From Phytophthora hibernalis (lineage: Eukaryota > Oomycota > Peronosporomycetes > Peronosporales > Peronosporaceae), in contig JAAKBF010000099.1 of NCBI GenBank assembly GCA_012656075.1, forward strand, positions 1 through 64,000: a stretch of 64,000 bases of DNA, written 5' to 3'. The position numbers and the translations under genes were made by a program. The notes below the pieces were generated by a model, which saw only the letters and a list, made by a program, of their open reading frames with translations, was not told where the DNA came from and made no database searches. Below, in pieces: positions 34,894 through 45,223 of this stretch (position 1 is the first letter of the stretch; each line of letters opens with the position of its first letter).

Positions 34894-35224
34894 TGACGAT
34901 AGCCACGTACCTTGGCTTGGGCTGCTGCTTGAAACTTGAAAACTGAACTATTTGTTTGTTGCTACGAATGGTGCGCTTGCCCACACCACAGACCGCTGAA
35001 CTCCTCTGCAGGACAAGTTGCAACCCGAACTCGCGCTCCTCGAGATCGGAGGTTTTGGTCTTGTCTGAACTCCTTCACTACAAGAAACCACCGTTCTTGT
35101 CGATGCCGACAAGAACCACAAAAATCTCAGACACCAACGGCTGAACGCGTTCGAGTCCTCAAGATTTGACAGCAACATCGGAGGTAATGGGGGCCCAGCA
35201 GGGCTTCTAAATGGGTTGGCGTGC

Positions 35225-35605
35225 TCAAGGGAACGCTGACAGGCTGGCGTAACGACCTATCAGTTCCCGTCTCTCTTTTGTGAGAGAAGTTCCGCATGAG
35301 TCGCTGAGTCGCCAAGATTTCGCAAGAAGGGCGCTGGGGTAAAACGCAAGCTGAAACCGTACGAACTCCTCATCCTGGAGTTTTATGACACCTGCTTCAG
35401 TGAAGGTGATATAGTACGGCCCGTAGATCTGCTCAAATATTGCCGCAAGAAGGTTTTTTACCGAATATAGACCCAAACTGATCGAGCGCTGGCGACCGGG
35501 ATCGGATGAGCAGGCGGACGAACAGGAGGAATAGCGAGTGGATAGTGGTGACAGAAAGGAGGAGACGGCCACTCCGAGTGCGACAGTCTGTAACAGTGGT
35601 GACAT
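35225..35605 (-). other. Coding-like fragment of unknown family
   Basis: The minus-strand frame contains SVKNLLAAIFEQIYGPYYIT and FQLAFYPSALLAKSWRLS, which read like a real protein. No ATG or family is evident. It lies just beyond the second DIRS element and may be an unrelated remnant. The gap 34900-35225 shows nothing more. Confidence 0.3.
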
Positions 35606-36250
35606 TGGTGAGCCGGAGGTGGAATCTGCGTCGACACCGGACAGCGAGAGAGATGAAGATGAGGGCTATTTAGACACCGACCCACCGGATATTCTATTTA
35701 ATGGGGCCTCAATTTTGACTATCCCTAAACTCGGCCAGAATTCAGCTAGGCGGGGAAGCTTTCTACAGTGCAGTATCTGCCACAATGGATGTCCGCTTGT
35801 TTGATGTAAACGCGGGGGCGATGACTGGTGCGTATCCAGTTGGTGAAATACCGAGGGGGTTGTGCTGTAACTGCAGCGAAAGACATACAGACTGTTTTAC
35901 CTGTGAAAATTATTGATCGCTGTCGTTCTGAGACATAAAGGGCTTTCCACAGAAGACATTGTGGTGGAAATCCAAGGTGTTGAAATTATTGAAATGCCAA
36001 CTGTAGCCTTGATGAAGAAATAGCTTCAAACCGTCGCTGTCCTCAAGAGGGTTTTGGAATGCGGTTATAGAGGGCCTCTTGGAATGCATACAGATTCCAG
36101 ATTCCCGGTAACATTGTATCCGCTACGGAGGTTCTCGAACAGAATTTTTTTAGCACAGACGGATCAAGATATTCTACATCAGCCCTGTGACGGAAAAGAC
36201 CTCACAGTATTGCACTAACAGAAACATCGCTTAGACTTCCGTTGGAGACG
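35538..36250 (+). other. Acidic coding-like fragment entering the long inverted repeat
   Basis: A plus-strand frame (35538-35804, opening GTG) gives an acidic peptide with SASTPDSERDEDEGYLDTD. Further pieces in other frames include a Cys-rich stretch (LCCNCSERHTDCFTCENY), then GLSTEDIVVEIQGVEIIEMP and CGYRGPLGMHTDSRFPVTLY inside the left arm of the inverted repeat. It is probably one broken gene of an unknown transposon-related family. Confidence 0.35.
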
Positions 36251-36360
36251 AGGTCCAACATCTTAGCCTGCAGAATAAAAATATTAGACTTGGCGAAGAG
36301 TAATAATTAATTGAAACACCTACTGTACCAGCTTCGAGTGAATAGGCAAACCATCAAGCC
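36050..36360 (+). repeat. Left arm of a 300-bp inverted repeat
   Basis: Matches the reverse complement of 36533-36828 over its whole length, from AATGCGGTTATAGAGGGCCT at the outer end to GGCAAACCATCAAGCC at the inner end. The left arm has an extra segment of about 20 bp (CAGAATTTTTTTAGCACAGA) near 36140. The spacer is 172 bp. Confidence 0.9.
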
Positions 36361-36363
36361 CAC

Positions 36364-36573
36364 GTGATTGCAAATTTGAAAGGGAGTCGGCGACACTGGC
36401 GCCGTTCGTTGACGCTCGTGAAGTATTTTTACAAGCAGCGCGGCGCCAACTTCTATATCACGTGGGTTAAAACTTTGGATTTTACTATTGCTGGTTTGCG
36501 CGAGGTACGAGACCCAGATGAATTGGCTACTAGGCTTGATGGTTTGCCTATTCACTCGAAGCTGGTACAGTAG
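36364..36573 (+). other. Exon-like ORF in the spacer of the inverted repeat
   Basis: The frame MIANLKGSRRHWRRSLTLVK, followed by ANFYITWVKTLDFTIAGLRE and PDELATRLDGLPIHSK, has good protein texture and runs into the right arm. There GTAGGT and a TTCTGCAG acceptor could frame an intron at about 36570-36636. No family is recognised. Confidence 0.35.
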
Positions 36574-36828
36574 GTGTTTCAATTAATTATTACTCTTCGC
36601 CAAGTCTAATATTTTTATTCTGCAGGCTAAGATGTTGGACCTCGTCTCCAACGGAAGTCTAAGCGATGTTTCTGTAAGTGCAATAATGTGAGGTCTTTTC
36701 CGTCACAGGGCTGATGTAGAATATCTTGATCACACGAGAACCTCCGTAGCGGATACAATGTTACCGGGAATCTGGAATCTGTATGCATTCCAAGAGGCCC
36801 TCTATAACCGCATTCCCTCAAAAACCAG
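36533..36828 (-). repeat. Right arm of the 300-bp inverted repeat
   Basis: Partner of 36050-36360. It ends about 40 bp before the receptor kinase ATG at 36871, so the kinase promoter is largely made of this arm. Within it, CTGCAG at about 36630-36636 and GTAAGT at 36674 flank a 38-bp exon-like segment. Confidence 0.9.
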
Positions 36829-36870
36829 CAATTTCCTCCAATCGCAGCCCACTACCATTCAGTCTGCAAT

Positions 36871-39282
36871 ATGCTGGTGCTGCTGCTGATGTGCGCCCTC
36901 CAGGCCGTGTCCTGCGTGGACGTACCCGTGGAGACAGGCTTCTCATTCTCAGGTCTGCACTCGGACTTTGCGCAGCAGTTCTACCTGTTCTACACGGAGT
37001 TAGACACGACGTCGCAGCTCTCGGACGTGAGCTCTTCCGCTCTACCCAGTGCACTACAGCAGACACTCAGCTCCAATTCGCTCTCATGGAGCGATCTACC
37101 AGGTCTACTGCAACGCGCCTTCCTCTGGGACGCAGGATATGTGCTCACGCCCTCCCACACACTAGCCAAGGTCTACACGCGCTGCGGTCGCTCCATGGCG
37201 GAGCTTGTGGTGCCTCCCAAGGGCTTCACACGAGCTGGTTGCCAGCTACGGGACTGTGTACTACCGGACGGGACGCGTTTCCACAGGTCAAGCAACTGTA
37301 AAGCCGCACAGCTCTCGAGGGTCGTGCAGTGCGCAGTGGACGCCGCGGACGACAGCTCAGCACCAGCTTACGCTGCAATCTGGGGAGACGGAGGACAGGA
37401 CGACACGCTGCCGGAGGTCACAGTGCAGCGCCACGCCTACGTGGACGACGACGGCTCGTCCAACTTGATCTTCGCACTGCACACGACGGCCTACGAAGTG
37501 GCCTACACGCAGTGTCCCTCACGCCGGCCATGGTCATCCCCTGCGCGCCGTACAACTTGGTCAACCAGTCGAGATTCTGCTCGCCAGAACCTGGGCAGAT
37601 TGCGTCCGCGTGGCTAACCAAGTATGCAGCAGATCAAAAGCAGGACAGGACGTGGCTGCTGGTTCCGTTGTGTATCGTCACGTTCGTGATTTTCGGCACG
37701 GTGGCGGTGTACAGATACAAATCAGCGTTACGAGATGAAGCACGCAGAGAAGTTGACTTGTTCATGCGTGAAAATCGCCATCTTTTTGACAATGGAGCGG
37801 TCGAAGCTTTCTTGGTGCCGAAACGCAGAGGCAAGGGACGCTCCCGCAGTCCTCGAACGACTGGTACTAGTCGGCAGAATCGATCCTCGTCGTCGTCGAG
37901 TCTTGACAGCGATGACAGTGCGTATAGCTCTCGGTCGTCCATCAGCAGGTCCCGGGATTCTTGTCGTGACGGATCCGAGGTGTCCCTGAGCTACGACGAA
38001 GGAATCCAGAATGCCGCAGCCTTTGAACATTTTGACGCGACTATCGGCTTGTCCGCGTCTGCGTTCGACCCGTTGGCGTCCAATTCACGAATCCCTCCTC
38101 TTGAAGCTCCTGCACAAGGATTGGGGAACGGTGAGACTACGCCCGATGAAGCGACGACGCGGAAGAATGAAATGTCAATTCAGAGCTTCCGTCTCTTTGA
38201 ATCACACCGCAAAATCCGTCGGCTACGTATTCCGGTGGGTGAGTTACAGCTTTTGCGGCCTCTTTCTCGTGGCACGACCGGCGAGGTATGGCTTGCGCTC
38301 CACAGCAACTCACAGGTCGCGATTAAGCAGCTGGTGCCGGAAAAGCGGCGTTTGCTTCCCGAGGTGGAGATGATTCTCGCTGAGATCTATCTCATGGCAC
38401 AGCTAAAACACCCACACATCGTGACACTGAAAGGAATTGCCTGGAACACGCTCGAGCACGTGGTCATGGTGCAGGAATACATGGAGGGCGGGGATTTGCA
38501 GCATTTTCTGGCACAACAACGCGCCAACAATGTTGCTTCCACAGCTCCGATCAGTTCTGGCAACACGGTCGTAAGGCGCTCAAGGTCGATGTCAGCAGGC
38601 TTGCCTCAAGTTGACGAGGCTGCGGCCACCGCGGCAACGTCTTCGGGTTCTTTCGCTGGAGGCCCAGGCGCAGCCGCTGGAGGATTGATTCATTCGACGC
38701 ATTCGAGTCACTTCACGTGGTCGAAGCAAAGCTGGCTATTGCACAAGCTGTCACGAGTGCATTGGCCTATTTGCACGCGCTGACACCCAAAGTGCTGCAT
38801 CGAGATGTCAAGTCACGCAACGTAGTGTTATCCTCTTCCTTGGATGCGAAGATTTGCGATTTTGGCATCAGCCGACGCAAATGCAGCAGTAGCGATGACG
38901 AGACTGCGACGGCTGCAGCTGGCACGTTATCATGGACCGCGCCCGAATTGTTGCTAGGCGAGGAATACACGGAAAAGGTCGACATTTACTCGCTTGGCGT
39001 ACTTCTCAGCGAGCTGGACACGTGCAATTTGCCGTACCACGACACAGCTTCAATGTCCGAGCGACTTGTGCAACACCCTCTCCGTTTGATGAGGCGCATT
39101 ATCGACGACGGACTTCGCCCCAGCTCTCGCCGGATTGCCCGCTGCCTATCACCCACCTCATTGCAGCATGTGTGTCGCGCAACCCGAAGCTACGTCCGAG
39201 TGCTGCCGATGTGGGCGCCTGGCTGGCCAGTGCTCGTGGAGAGCGACTGCTTCGCAAGAGCTCCAGTGTATTAATTACCTAA
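36871..39282 (+). CDS. Receptor-like protein kinase (TKL-type), three apparent one-base losses
   Basis: ATG 36871 begins a signal peptide (MLVLLLMCALQAVSC). An extracellular domain with several cysteines follows, then one membrane helix (WLLVPLCIVTFVIFGTVAVY, near 37650-37710), a Ser/Arg-rich juxtamembrane region, and a kinase domain. Kinase motifs are SRGTTGEVWLAL (glycine loop), VAIKQL, VLHRDVKSRNVVL (catalytic loop), KICDFGIS and WTAPELL. A low-complexity insert (about 38520-38700) splits the N-lobe from the C-lobe. Frame changes occur near 37517, 38718 and 39120; each is fixed by one added base in a C or G run, giving about 804 residues ending at 39282. Kinase fold and membrane topology are firm; ligand unknown. 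The promoter lies in an inverted-repeat arm. Confidence 0.85.
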
Positions 39283-40292
39283 GTGTACTTGTCATTTATT
39301 TGCCGCTTGTCGTTGTGGTGCTCAGTGAGATTAGAACAAGCAGAGGAACGCACGTCGTGGTAAGCTACAATTTCCACAGGAAGGCTGTCCTATCCGGCTC
39401 ATTCAGGCGAGTTTCCTGACCCGAAACATCGCATCGTAGTTTGTCAACGTGTCATTCTTTCCACAACGAAGCTGGAGGAAACTGAACAGCATCAACGTAA
39501 TAACTGTTCTCGTGATTGTCGATGCCTCGAGTCGGACATGCTCGAAACGCTCGCTTCACCAACACTGCATTTGTCAGCCAGACGCTCTGCAAGTCGCAAG
39601 TTTGCATTTTTGGCGGGAGTACTTTGCAAAGTCTGCGGTGCACCGAAAAGGTCGTTGAAGATGTGAACATGGATACAGTATTTGACTTAATTGGAGTCCA
39701 GCTGGGTGGACCACAACATCAAAGTCTCTGTTGCGAACTTGCGAGTGCTGTTTGTGGACCACAAGTTGCTGAGCTACATGTATTAATACATGTTCCTGCC
39801 TTCCCGCCTGGGCAGCAGACGACGGCGACGCGCGCAGCGTCGCCACCATCGACTTCCTGTCATTGACAGGCTGTCAAGATGACAGTGTCAACTTGGCCTG
39901 CCACTGCTTTCCCGCCAAAGATTAGCTCGGGCAAACGCACGCTGATTTCAGCTCATAGAATGGACTTGGGGTCGGCGTGCGCGAGTGCCTTATCCAGCGG
40001 CGCTTCGTCTACCATTGCCGCGATTAGCTCTCGGTGCGGGCAGCAAGCTGTAGCTTTGGCGGGCAAGCAATGTTGTTGCTGCTCAAGTAATTGCGTCGGA
40101 CGCTCAGCTGCGAGACGGCGAGAGAGCGAGCATGGACGACCACGTCAGCGCCAAGCCTGGTCTCAATCGGAGCTCTACGCGCTGAGCGCGCGCTCCAGAC
40201 CGGAGCGCACGGCTGCGAGACGTTCGAAAATCCACCGTCGCTGATTTGGTTCGTGAAAAAGGTTCGCAGCGCGTTCGCGCAATGGGGACTCG
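39283..40292. other. Intergenic sequence with an 18-bp perfect palindrome
   Basis: No gene is supported. ACATGTATTAATACATGT at 39776-39793 is a perfect palindrome. Frames at 39449-39866 and 39879-40244 overlap on both strands without domains. Confidence 0.4.
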
Positions 40293-40562
40293 ATGTGTAA
40301 CGGTTACACAACCGCGGGCCAACTTCAATCAGCGCTTTTGGAGCCCGCGCATCTCGAGGCACGTCACTTCCTGGCTCGCGACGGCAACTCGCGATGGCTG
40401 CACGCTCTCATGGCTGACCCGGATTTGACTGCTCTCGACCTCGCCTCAAAGCAGCTAGCGTCTGCATTGACCGCTCAGCTCGTTGTTGCGCTACACTGCA
40501 ACACCAAGTTGGTTCAATCGACTGAAGGGCCTTCAGTGAAGGCTGCCTTCAACGCCACCTAG
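40293..40562 (+). pseudogene. Truncated leucine-rich-repeat-like protein
   Basis: ATG 40293 opens an 89-residue frame containing LTALDLASKQLASALTAQLV, which fits one ribonuclease-inhibitor-type LRR. It ends at TAG 40560-40562. DNA of 40262-40535 has a diverged inverted partner at 43110-43330, so both may be remnants of a duplicated gene flanking the HSF gene. It could also be a short expressed gene. Confidence 0.4.
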
Positions 40563-40944
40563 CGGCTGGAGATTGTCGCGCGCCGGTGAGCGAACGGCAA
40601 AGGCGTTTCCGCTGGTCAGAAGCGCACCCACTGCCAACGCTACTGCACCAAGAGAGCGAAGGTCTCAAATACTCATTCCAAACAAGTATTTACAGCCATA
40701 CTGGCTGGCCAAAGTTTGCCAACAAATGCCGCATACTGAAAGTGAGACTTTCACCTGGAGCTGCTCGCACTGTCGTCCAGATAAGATCCGGCCGAAAGTA
40801 TCTTGGCCCGTCTCCGTCACTGGGACGCGATCCAGCGGGCGCGACCGCTGATTGGCCCACATACATTTTTGCCGTGTGACCACCGGCAGACCCGGCGGAC
40901 AATGCGCACAGAGCTCCGCCACCTCTTTCCACGCTTTGCCTGCT

Positions 40945-40960
40945 TCATTCGCCGATTTCC
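40945..40960 (+). promoter_or_regulatory. Inr-like initiator of the HSF gene
   Basis: TCATTCGCCGATTTCC lies 15 bases before the ATG at 40975 and fits the oomycete initiator TCATTYYNCAWTTT with its flanking-region TTTC. An inverted CCAAT box (GATTGGCCC) lies about 90 bp upstream at 40850. Confidence 0.55.
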
Positions 40961-40974
40961 ATAGTCCAGCGCTA

Positions 40975-42348
40975 ATGCCGTCCGCGAAAACCGCCCGTCC
41001 GTCCGACTCGACCCGTCCGGGTCCTGCCAAGCGCGCGCGACTCGCAGTGAAGGTCGACGTTGAGCTGCCAGCCCAGTTGTCCAGCCCTTCCGCCGCCTGC
41101 AAAGTGCCCAAGTTCCTGCGCTCGCTGTACGCGATCCTGCAGACGGAGGACCCGCACATCATCTCGTGGGTGCAGAACCGCGAGCTCACGCCCAACAGCG
41201 TCACGGCCTTCCACATCCTCGAGATGCCGCGCTTCGAGCGCGAGGTGCTGCCCAAGTACTTCAAGCACCAGAAGTTCGCCAGCTTCCAGAGACAACTCAA
41301 CAACTTCGGCTTCCGCAAGTGGACCAAGACGCAGTCCAGTGGCGTATGCACCTTCAGCCACAACTGCTTCCCGCCGGACTTGGCGGGCTCTATCAGCTCC
41401 AATTTGTCGGTCAGAGACCAGTGGCGTCAAAAGAGCACTCAGGTCATCCCTCCTCCGACTTCAGCCATGGCTCAGTCGTCCAAGAGACGCGTGCTTGGCA
41501 ATGGTATTGCTAAGGCTAAGGCCAAGCAACAGGTCGGCAATGCAGTGCGTCGACGTCCTGAGAACGTACGGGTTCAGGATCGTGACCTGGGTGACGCGTC
41601 CATCGCGGAGCTGTACAGGAGCCCCAACTCCAATGCCAACATGGAGAGCAGCGCCTTTCGCCACAGTCTGAGCCACCAACCTGCTCTGAAGAAACTGGCA
41701 CGACCTAATGTTGGAATTAAGCAGGACACAGAGTCACTCAACGGACTGGAAGCCTTCTGCGACGACTCGTTCAAGTTCATCCTACCGCCGCTACAGCCAC
41801 ACCACCTCCTGTCAGCTACACCTAGGAGTGCTGCTCCTCCTGCGTCATTGACGCCGTCGTTCTCGAACCGCGGCGACTCCAACACATCTCCGGCTTTGGG
41901 TGGGTTCCGGTATTCGATGGCTCAGGTGGTCAACAGCAACAGCACGCCGACGAACTTCTCCACCGACGGGTGCAAACCGTTCGAGTTCAAGCAAGATACC
42001 CAGCCTCACCCTTACCCGCCTGTTGCGGGACATCACAGCTGTGCAAACGGAGCGGCCGATGCTGCAGCAATGCAAGGGGCCTTCCTGGAGCCTTGGATGT
42101 TGGACGCACAAGTGGAGTCGTCGAACTTGGACTTGGGCTCATTTCCACTTGAATTCGACTGCAAAAATGAATTCGACTGGCAAGAAGGGTCGAGCAGCAG
42201 CAGTTTTCAAGGCGCCGCAGTCATGCCTGCATCCTCTGCGGCGATGGCCTCTGCCTTGTCGACCAAGGAGCTGTGCCACCAGCAGGATCACGGCGTGCCG
42301 TCCAACACGGAAGAGTTCGGCTTGGATAACCTTCTCTTCGCTGAGTAA
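40975..42348 (+). CDS. Heat shock transcription factor
   Basis: The ATG at 40975 directly follows the initiator motif; the longer frame upstream lacks an ATG. The protein has 457 residues. The HSF DNA-binding domain lies at about residues 43-130: VPKFLRSLYAIL, ISWVQN, FEREVLPKYFKHQKFASFQR and QLNNFGFRKW. This winged-helix fold binds nGAAn heat shock elements. A basic stretch KRARL precedes it. A classic long HR-A/B coiled coil is not obvious; the rest is Ser/Asn/Pro-rich and ends in an acidic, hydrophobic tail that could activate transcription. Oomycete genomes carry many HSF genes. No frame breaks. Confidence 0.92.
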   Translation: MPSAKTARPSDSTRPGPAKRARLAVKVDVELPAQLSSPSAACKVPKFLRSLYAILQTEDPHIISWVQNRELTPNSVTAFHILEMPRFEREVLPKYFKHQKFASFQRQLNNFGFRKWTKTQSSGVCTFSHNCFPPDLAGSISSNLSVRDQWRQKSTQVIPPPTSAMAQSSKRRVLGNGIAKAKAKQQVGNAVRRRPENVRVQDRDLGDASIAELYRSPNSNANMESSAFRHSLSHQPALKKLARPNVGIKQDTESLNGLEAFCDDSFKFILPPLQPHHLLSATPRSAAPPASLTPSFSNRGDSNTSPALGGFRYSMAQVVNSNSTPTNFSTDGCKPFEFKQDTQPHPYPPVAGHHSCANGAADAAAMQGAFLEPWMLDAQVESSNLDLGSFPLEFDCKNEFDWQEGSSSSSFQGAAVMPASSAAMASALSTKELCHQQDHGVPSNTEEFGLDNLLFAE

Positions 42349-42447
42349 GCGGGAAACATGTCGAGAGCACACAATCAACACGCACCAGCGCTGTCAGCGG
42401 GTGCGTACCAACACCGAGGTGAGGCCCTCCTGCATAGTAAGAAGAGC

Positions 42448-42900
42448 TCAGATAATCGGAGTAGCGTGTAAATGTAGTGCGTACGTGAGCAACCACGATG
42501 AAAGAATGGCACGATGACAAGCATAATAAGAAAACACGAAGCTTTTTGAAATGGAGTTAACAGTATTGTCTTGCACGAACTCGACTGACGAGTTATGCTG
42601 TTGTTGCAGTTGTTGAAGACAATGAAGTCTGCCCCGCTGTCTCGGACGAACGACGCCTTCGCCATCACACTCAGAACAATTGCGTTCGAGTACCATCGAG
42701 TTGTATGTCACCTTCTCGATGCGGTGGCCCTGACAGCGTGGACAAAGCTGTATCGATGCGCGCCGTTGGGGAAGGATTGTGCTCTGTTGATGCTGTTGAG
42801 CCCACTTGTCCAGGATACCACTGGCCTCGAGCTCCTCTCGACTCGAGTACCCCAACCAGTTCATGTCGACGTTTTCGCTTGGTGTCGAGTTCCACGACAT
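42448..42900 (-). CDS. Small protein with CxxCxG zinc-binding (DnaJ-like) motif
   Basis: The minus-strand ATG at 42900 gives 150 residues. LCPRCQGHRIEKV and CSECDGEG form a pair of CxxCxG-type repeats, as in the DnaJ zinc-finger region, probably binding one zinc. No J domain is present. The Gln-rich stretch and hydrophobic C-terminal end after about residue 95 look less conserved and could be intron read-through. It converges with the HSF gene, with 100 bp between stops. A role in protein folding is inference. Confidence 0.6.
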   Translation of the reverse strand: MSWNSTPSENVDMNWLGYSSREELEASGILDKWAQQHQQSTILPQRRASIQLCPRCQGHRIEKVTYNSMVLERNCSECDGEGVVRPRQRGRLHCLQQLQQQHNSSVEFVQDNTVNSISKSFVFSYYACHRAILSSWLLTYALHLHATPII

Positions 42901-43109
42901 GGCATACTCCGCTGCTCTGACGAAAGGAATTCGAGAATGAACTGTAGCCTTCAGCGTCGCTTTGCAATGAAGCGGCGCTTCATGGACGGTTGGCCACTTT
43001 CCAAAAAAGTCAACAATTATACGTGTACCATACGATCGAGGGGAACCCAAGGCAAAGAGTACTCTTCCTCATATTTGAGACCTTACTCCAATGTTGGCAA
43101 TCCACGGAA

Positions 43110-43330
43110 GCTCGCTCGCAACGGCAATCTGCAAGACGTCAACGGCTTTCAATTGGCGTTCTGGGCCGGTACAACGACGAGCTGTCAATGCAGACACTGG
43201 CGAGCAACTTCGATTCTTGCCAAGCATTGCCAGGAAGTGACGTACCGTTGAATCAACGGCGTTGATTGAAGTTGGCCCATGGCTGTGTAACGAGTCCCAT
43301 TTGCGCGACCGCGCTGCGAACGGCCGAGCC
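43110..43330 (-). repeat. Inverted, diverged copy of the LRR-like fragment
   Basis: The reverse complement shares with 40262-40535 the segments TTCGCAGCGCG, CGCGCAA, GGCCAACTTCAATCA, GTACGTCACTTCCTGG-like sequence and GTCTGCATTGAC in the same order. It is broken by stops. The region 42901-43766 holds no supported gene otherwise. Confidence 0.6.
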
Positions 43331-43757
43331 TGTGATTGTCGATGCCGCAAAACGCACGCTGAAACGTATACATATACCGTAGTCGGCTCAACATTCAAGG
43401 TCACTGTAGTCTGCAGTGACTGTACAAACAACGAAGTAAACTCCGTGGTGGCCGCGACACTGATCGATTATCAGTGTTCGAGCTGCAGTGGTTTCGCGAT
43501 ATTTAAAAACCTGGGTTTCACAGACGGCGGGAGGAGTTCTGTCGGCATCGACAATCACAGGCTCTGCTCGTACATGTAAGCTTCGTTGTTTAAAGAAAGC
43601 CTTGGCACGTTGACGTTGACAACCTTGGTGTACAGGTACCGGTAACTAACCTGTACAGACTGTACAGTACAGTGCTGCGTGCGTATCCTTGGTTAAGTAC
43701 CCTGAAGTGTCCACGTCGACTTCAACGCTTGACAAATGTTGTCTCCGAGGCAATGAG

Positions 43758-43774
43758 TGACTCATTATGAGTCA
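43758..43774 (+). promoter_or_regulatory. Paired bZIP-type sites before the AONS-like gene
   Basis: TGACTCA (43758-43764) and TGAGTCA (43768-43774) form an inverted pair 3 bp apart. Such heptamers bind AP-1/Gcn4-type bZIP factors in other eukaryotes. The second overlaps an upstream ATG at 43767, which suggests that the real start is the next in-frame ATG at 43836. Function here is inferred. Confidence 0.4.
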
Positions 43775-43835
43775 TCGATTTGGTGTTGCACACACCAGAC
43801 CGATATGCGTCATCAGTTGGGGACTTGCAGTCTCA

Positions 43836-45138
43836 ATGACGCAGGTGGACGACAAGCTCAGCCGGGCGTTGGCCCGCCGCCGCGCCGTGGGGACGCTCCG
43901 CACGCTGCAAGTGCCAGACGAGAAGGCCCCTGTAGCGGTGGACTTCTACTCCAACGATTACCTGGGTTTCGCGCGCTCGCAGTCGCTCCAGGAGCTCGTG
44001 CAGACGCGTCAGACGGAGCTACGGAGTCAACATAAGCACATGCTGGGCGCTACGGGTTCGCGCCTCATTTCCGGCAACTCGCGGCTGTTCATGCAGGTGG
44101 AGAAGGAGCTGGCCACGTTTTACAACAGGTTCGTACGCAGTCTGGAAGGCTGGAGCTATGAACTGACTCGGGTGTCACTGGAACTGCAGCGAGGCGGCGC
44201 TGCTCTTCAACTCTGGCTACGCTGCCAATATGGGCGTCATGTCTTGTGTACCTCAGGCAGAAGACGTGATCTTGTACGACGAGCTGGTGCACAATTCGGG
44301 CCACGAAGGCATCCGGCTGAGTCGTGCGTACACTAAAGGCCGAGCGTTTGCGTTCCGACACAACGATCTCGATGACCTCGAGGACAAACTGCAAGAGTAT
44401 CTGTCGGCTACGAATGAGAGTGATGCGAAGCCTTGTGTGTATGTGGTGGTCGAGTCACTGTACTCGATGGATGGAGACTTTGCGCCACTGGAGACTATGG
44501 CTGCGCTCTGTGAGCGAGTGGGTGCCTTCCTCATTGTCGACGAGGCCCACAGCACGGGTGTGTACGGTCCGCAAGGTTCCGGTGTTGTACGCGACCTTGG
44601 ACTGGAAAACAAGTACAAGAATGTGCTCGCATGCCGTGTCCACACTTTTGGCAAAGCGATGGGCTGCCACGGTGCTGTGGTGTGCGGCTCCCAGGTGCTC
44701 ATCGACTATCTCGTCAACTACGCGCGGTCCTTCATCTACACCACAGCGTTCCCATTCGACCAACTCGTTTCCGTCGCCTGCGTGCACGAGTTCAGTAGTA
44801 GCGCCACAGCTGATGCACTACGCAGCTACGTGATTGAGCTAGTCGAGTATTTCAAGGACAAAGTAACCAGCACTCGTAGCATCCCGCGTGATGCCCTGCT
44901 GCCCAGTGACTCCCCTATCCAAGGTGTCGTGTTCGAAGGCAACCACCGCGTGCTCAAGGCCTCCCAGCAGATGAACGCAATGGGCATTCACGTGATCCCC
45001 ATCCGGTCTCCAACAGTACCGAAAGGTGCTGAGCGCTTCCGTATCGTAATCCACGCCGACAACACTCGTCGCGAAGTGGACCTGTTGGTGAACGCGCTAT
45101 CTGCCATGTTCGAAGCCCGCCGCGACTCGAAACTATAG
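43836..45138 (+). CDS. PLP-dependent alpha-oxoamine synthase, AONS (KAPA synthase)-like
   Basis: Two exons: 43836-44128 and 44190-45138, joined over a 61-bp GT..AG intron (44129-44189) that restores FYN-S-EAALLFNSGYAANMG. The protein is 413 residues, close to BioF-type enzymes; an upstream ATG at 43767 would add 23. Family marks are VDFYSNDYLGFA, GATGSRLISGN, the PLP-contact VDEAHSTGVYGPQG and the lysine region HTFGKAMGCHGAVV. Members condense an amino acid with acyl-CoA; AONS joins alanine and pimeloyl-CoA in biotin synthesis. Glycine C-acetyltransferase is the main alternative. No targeting peptide is evident with the 43836 start. Confidence 0.85.
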
Positions 45139-45223
45139 AAACCATCGACGTGTAAGCAGGATAGACGATTTTGGGACGTGTATTTGCTGGATAAGCTTCT
45201 GAGCTCAACAAAACCCGGCAGTT

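Noticed and set aside
42990..43579. Plus-strand ORFs upstream of the AONS-like gene
   Set aside because: They overlap the inverted LRR-like remnant and have no start context or domain.
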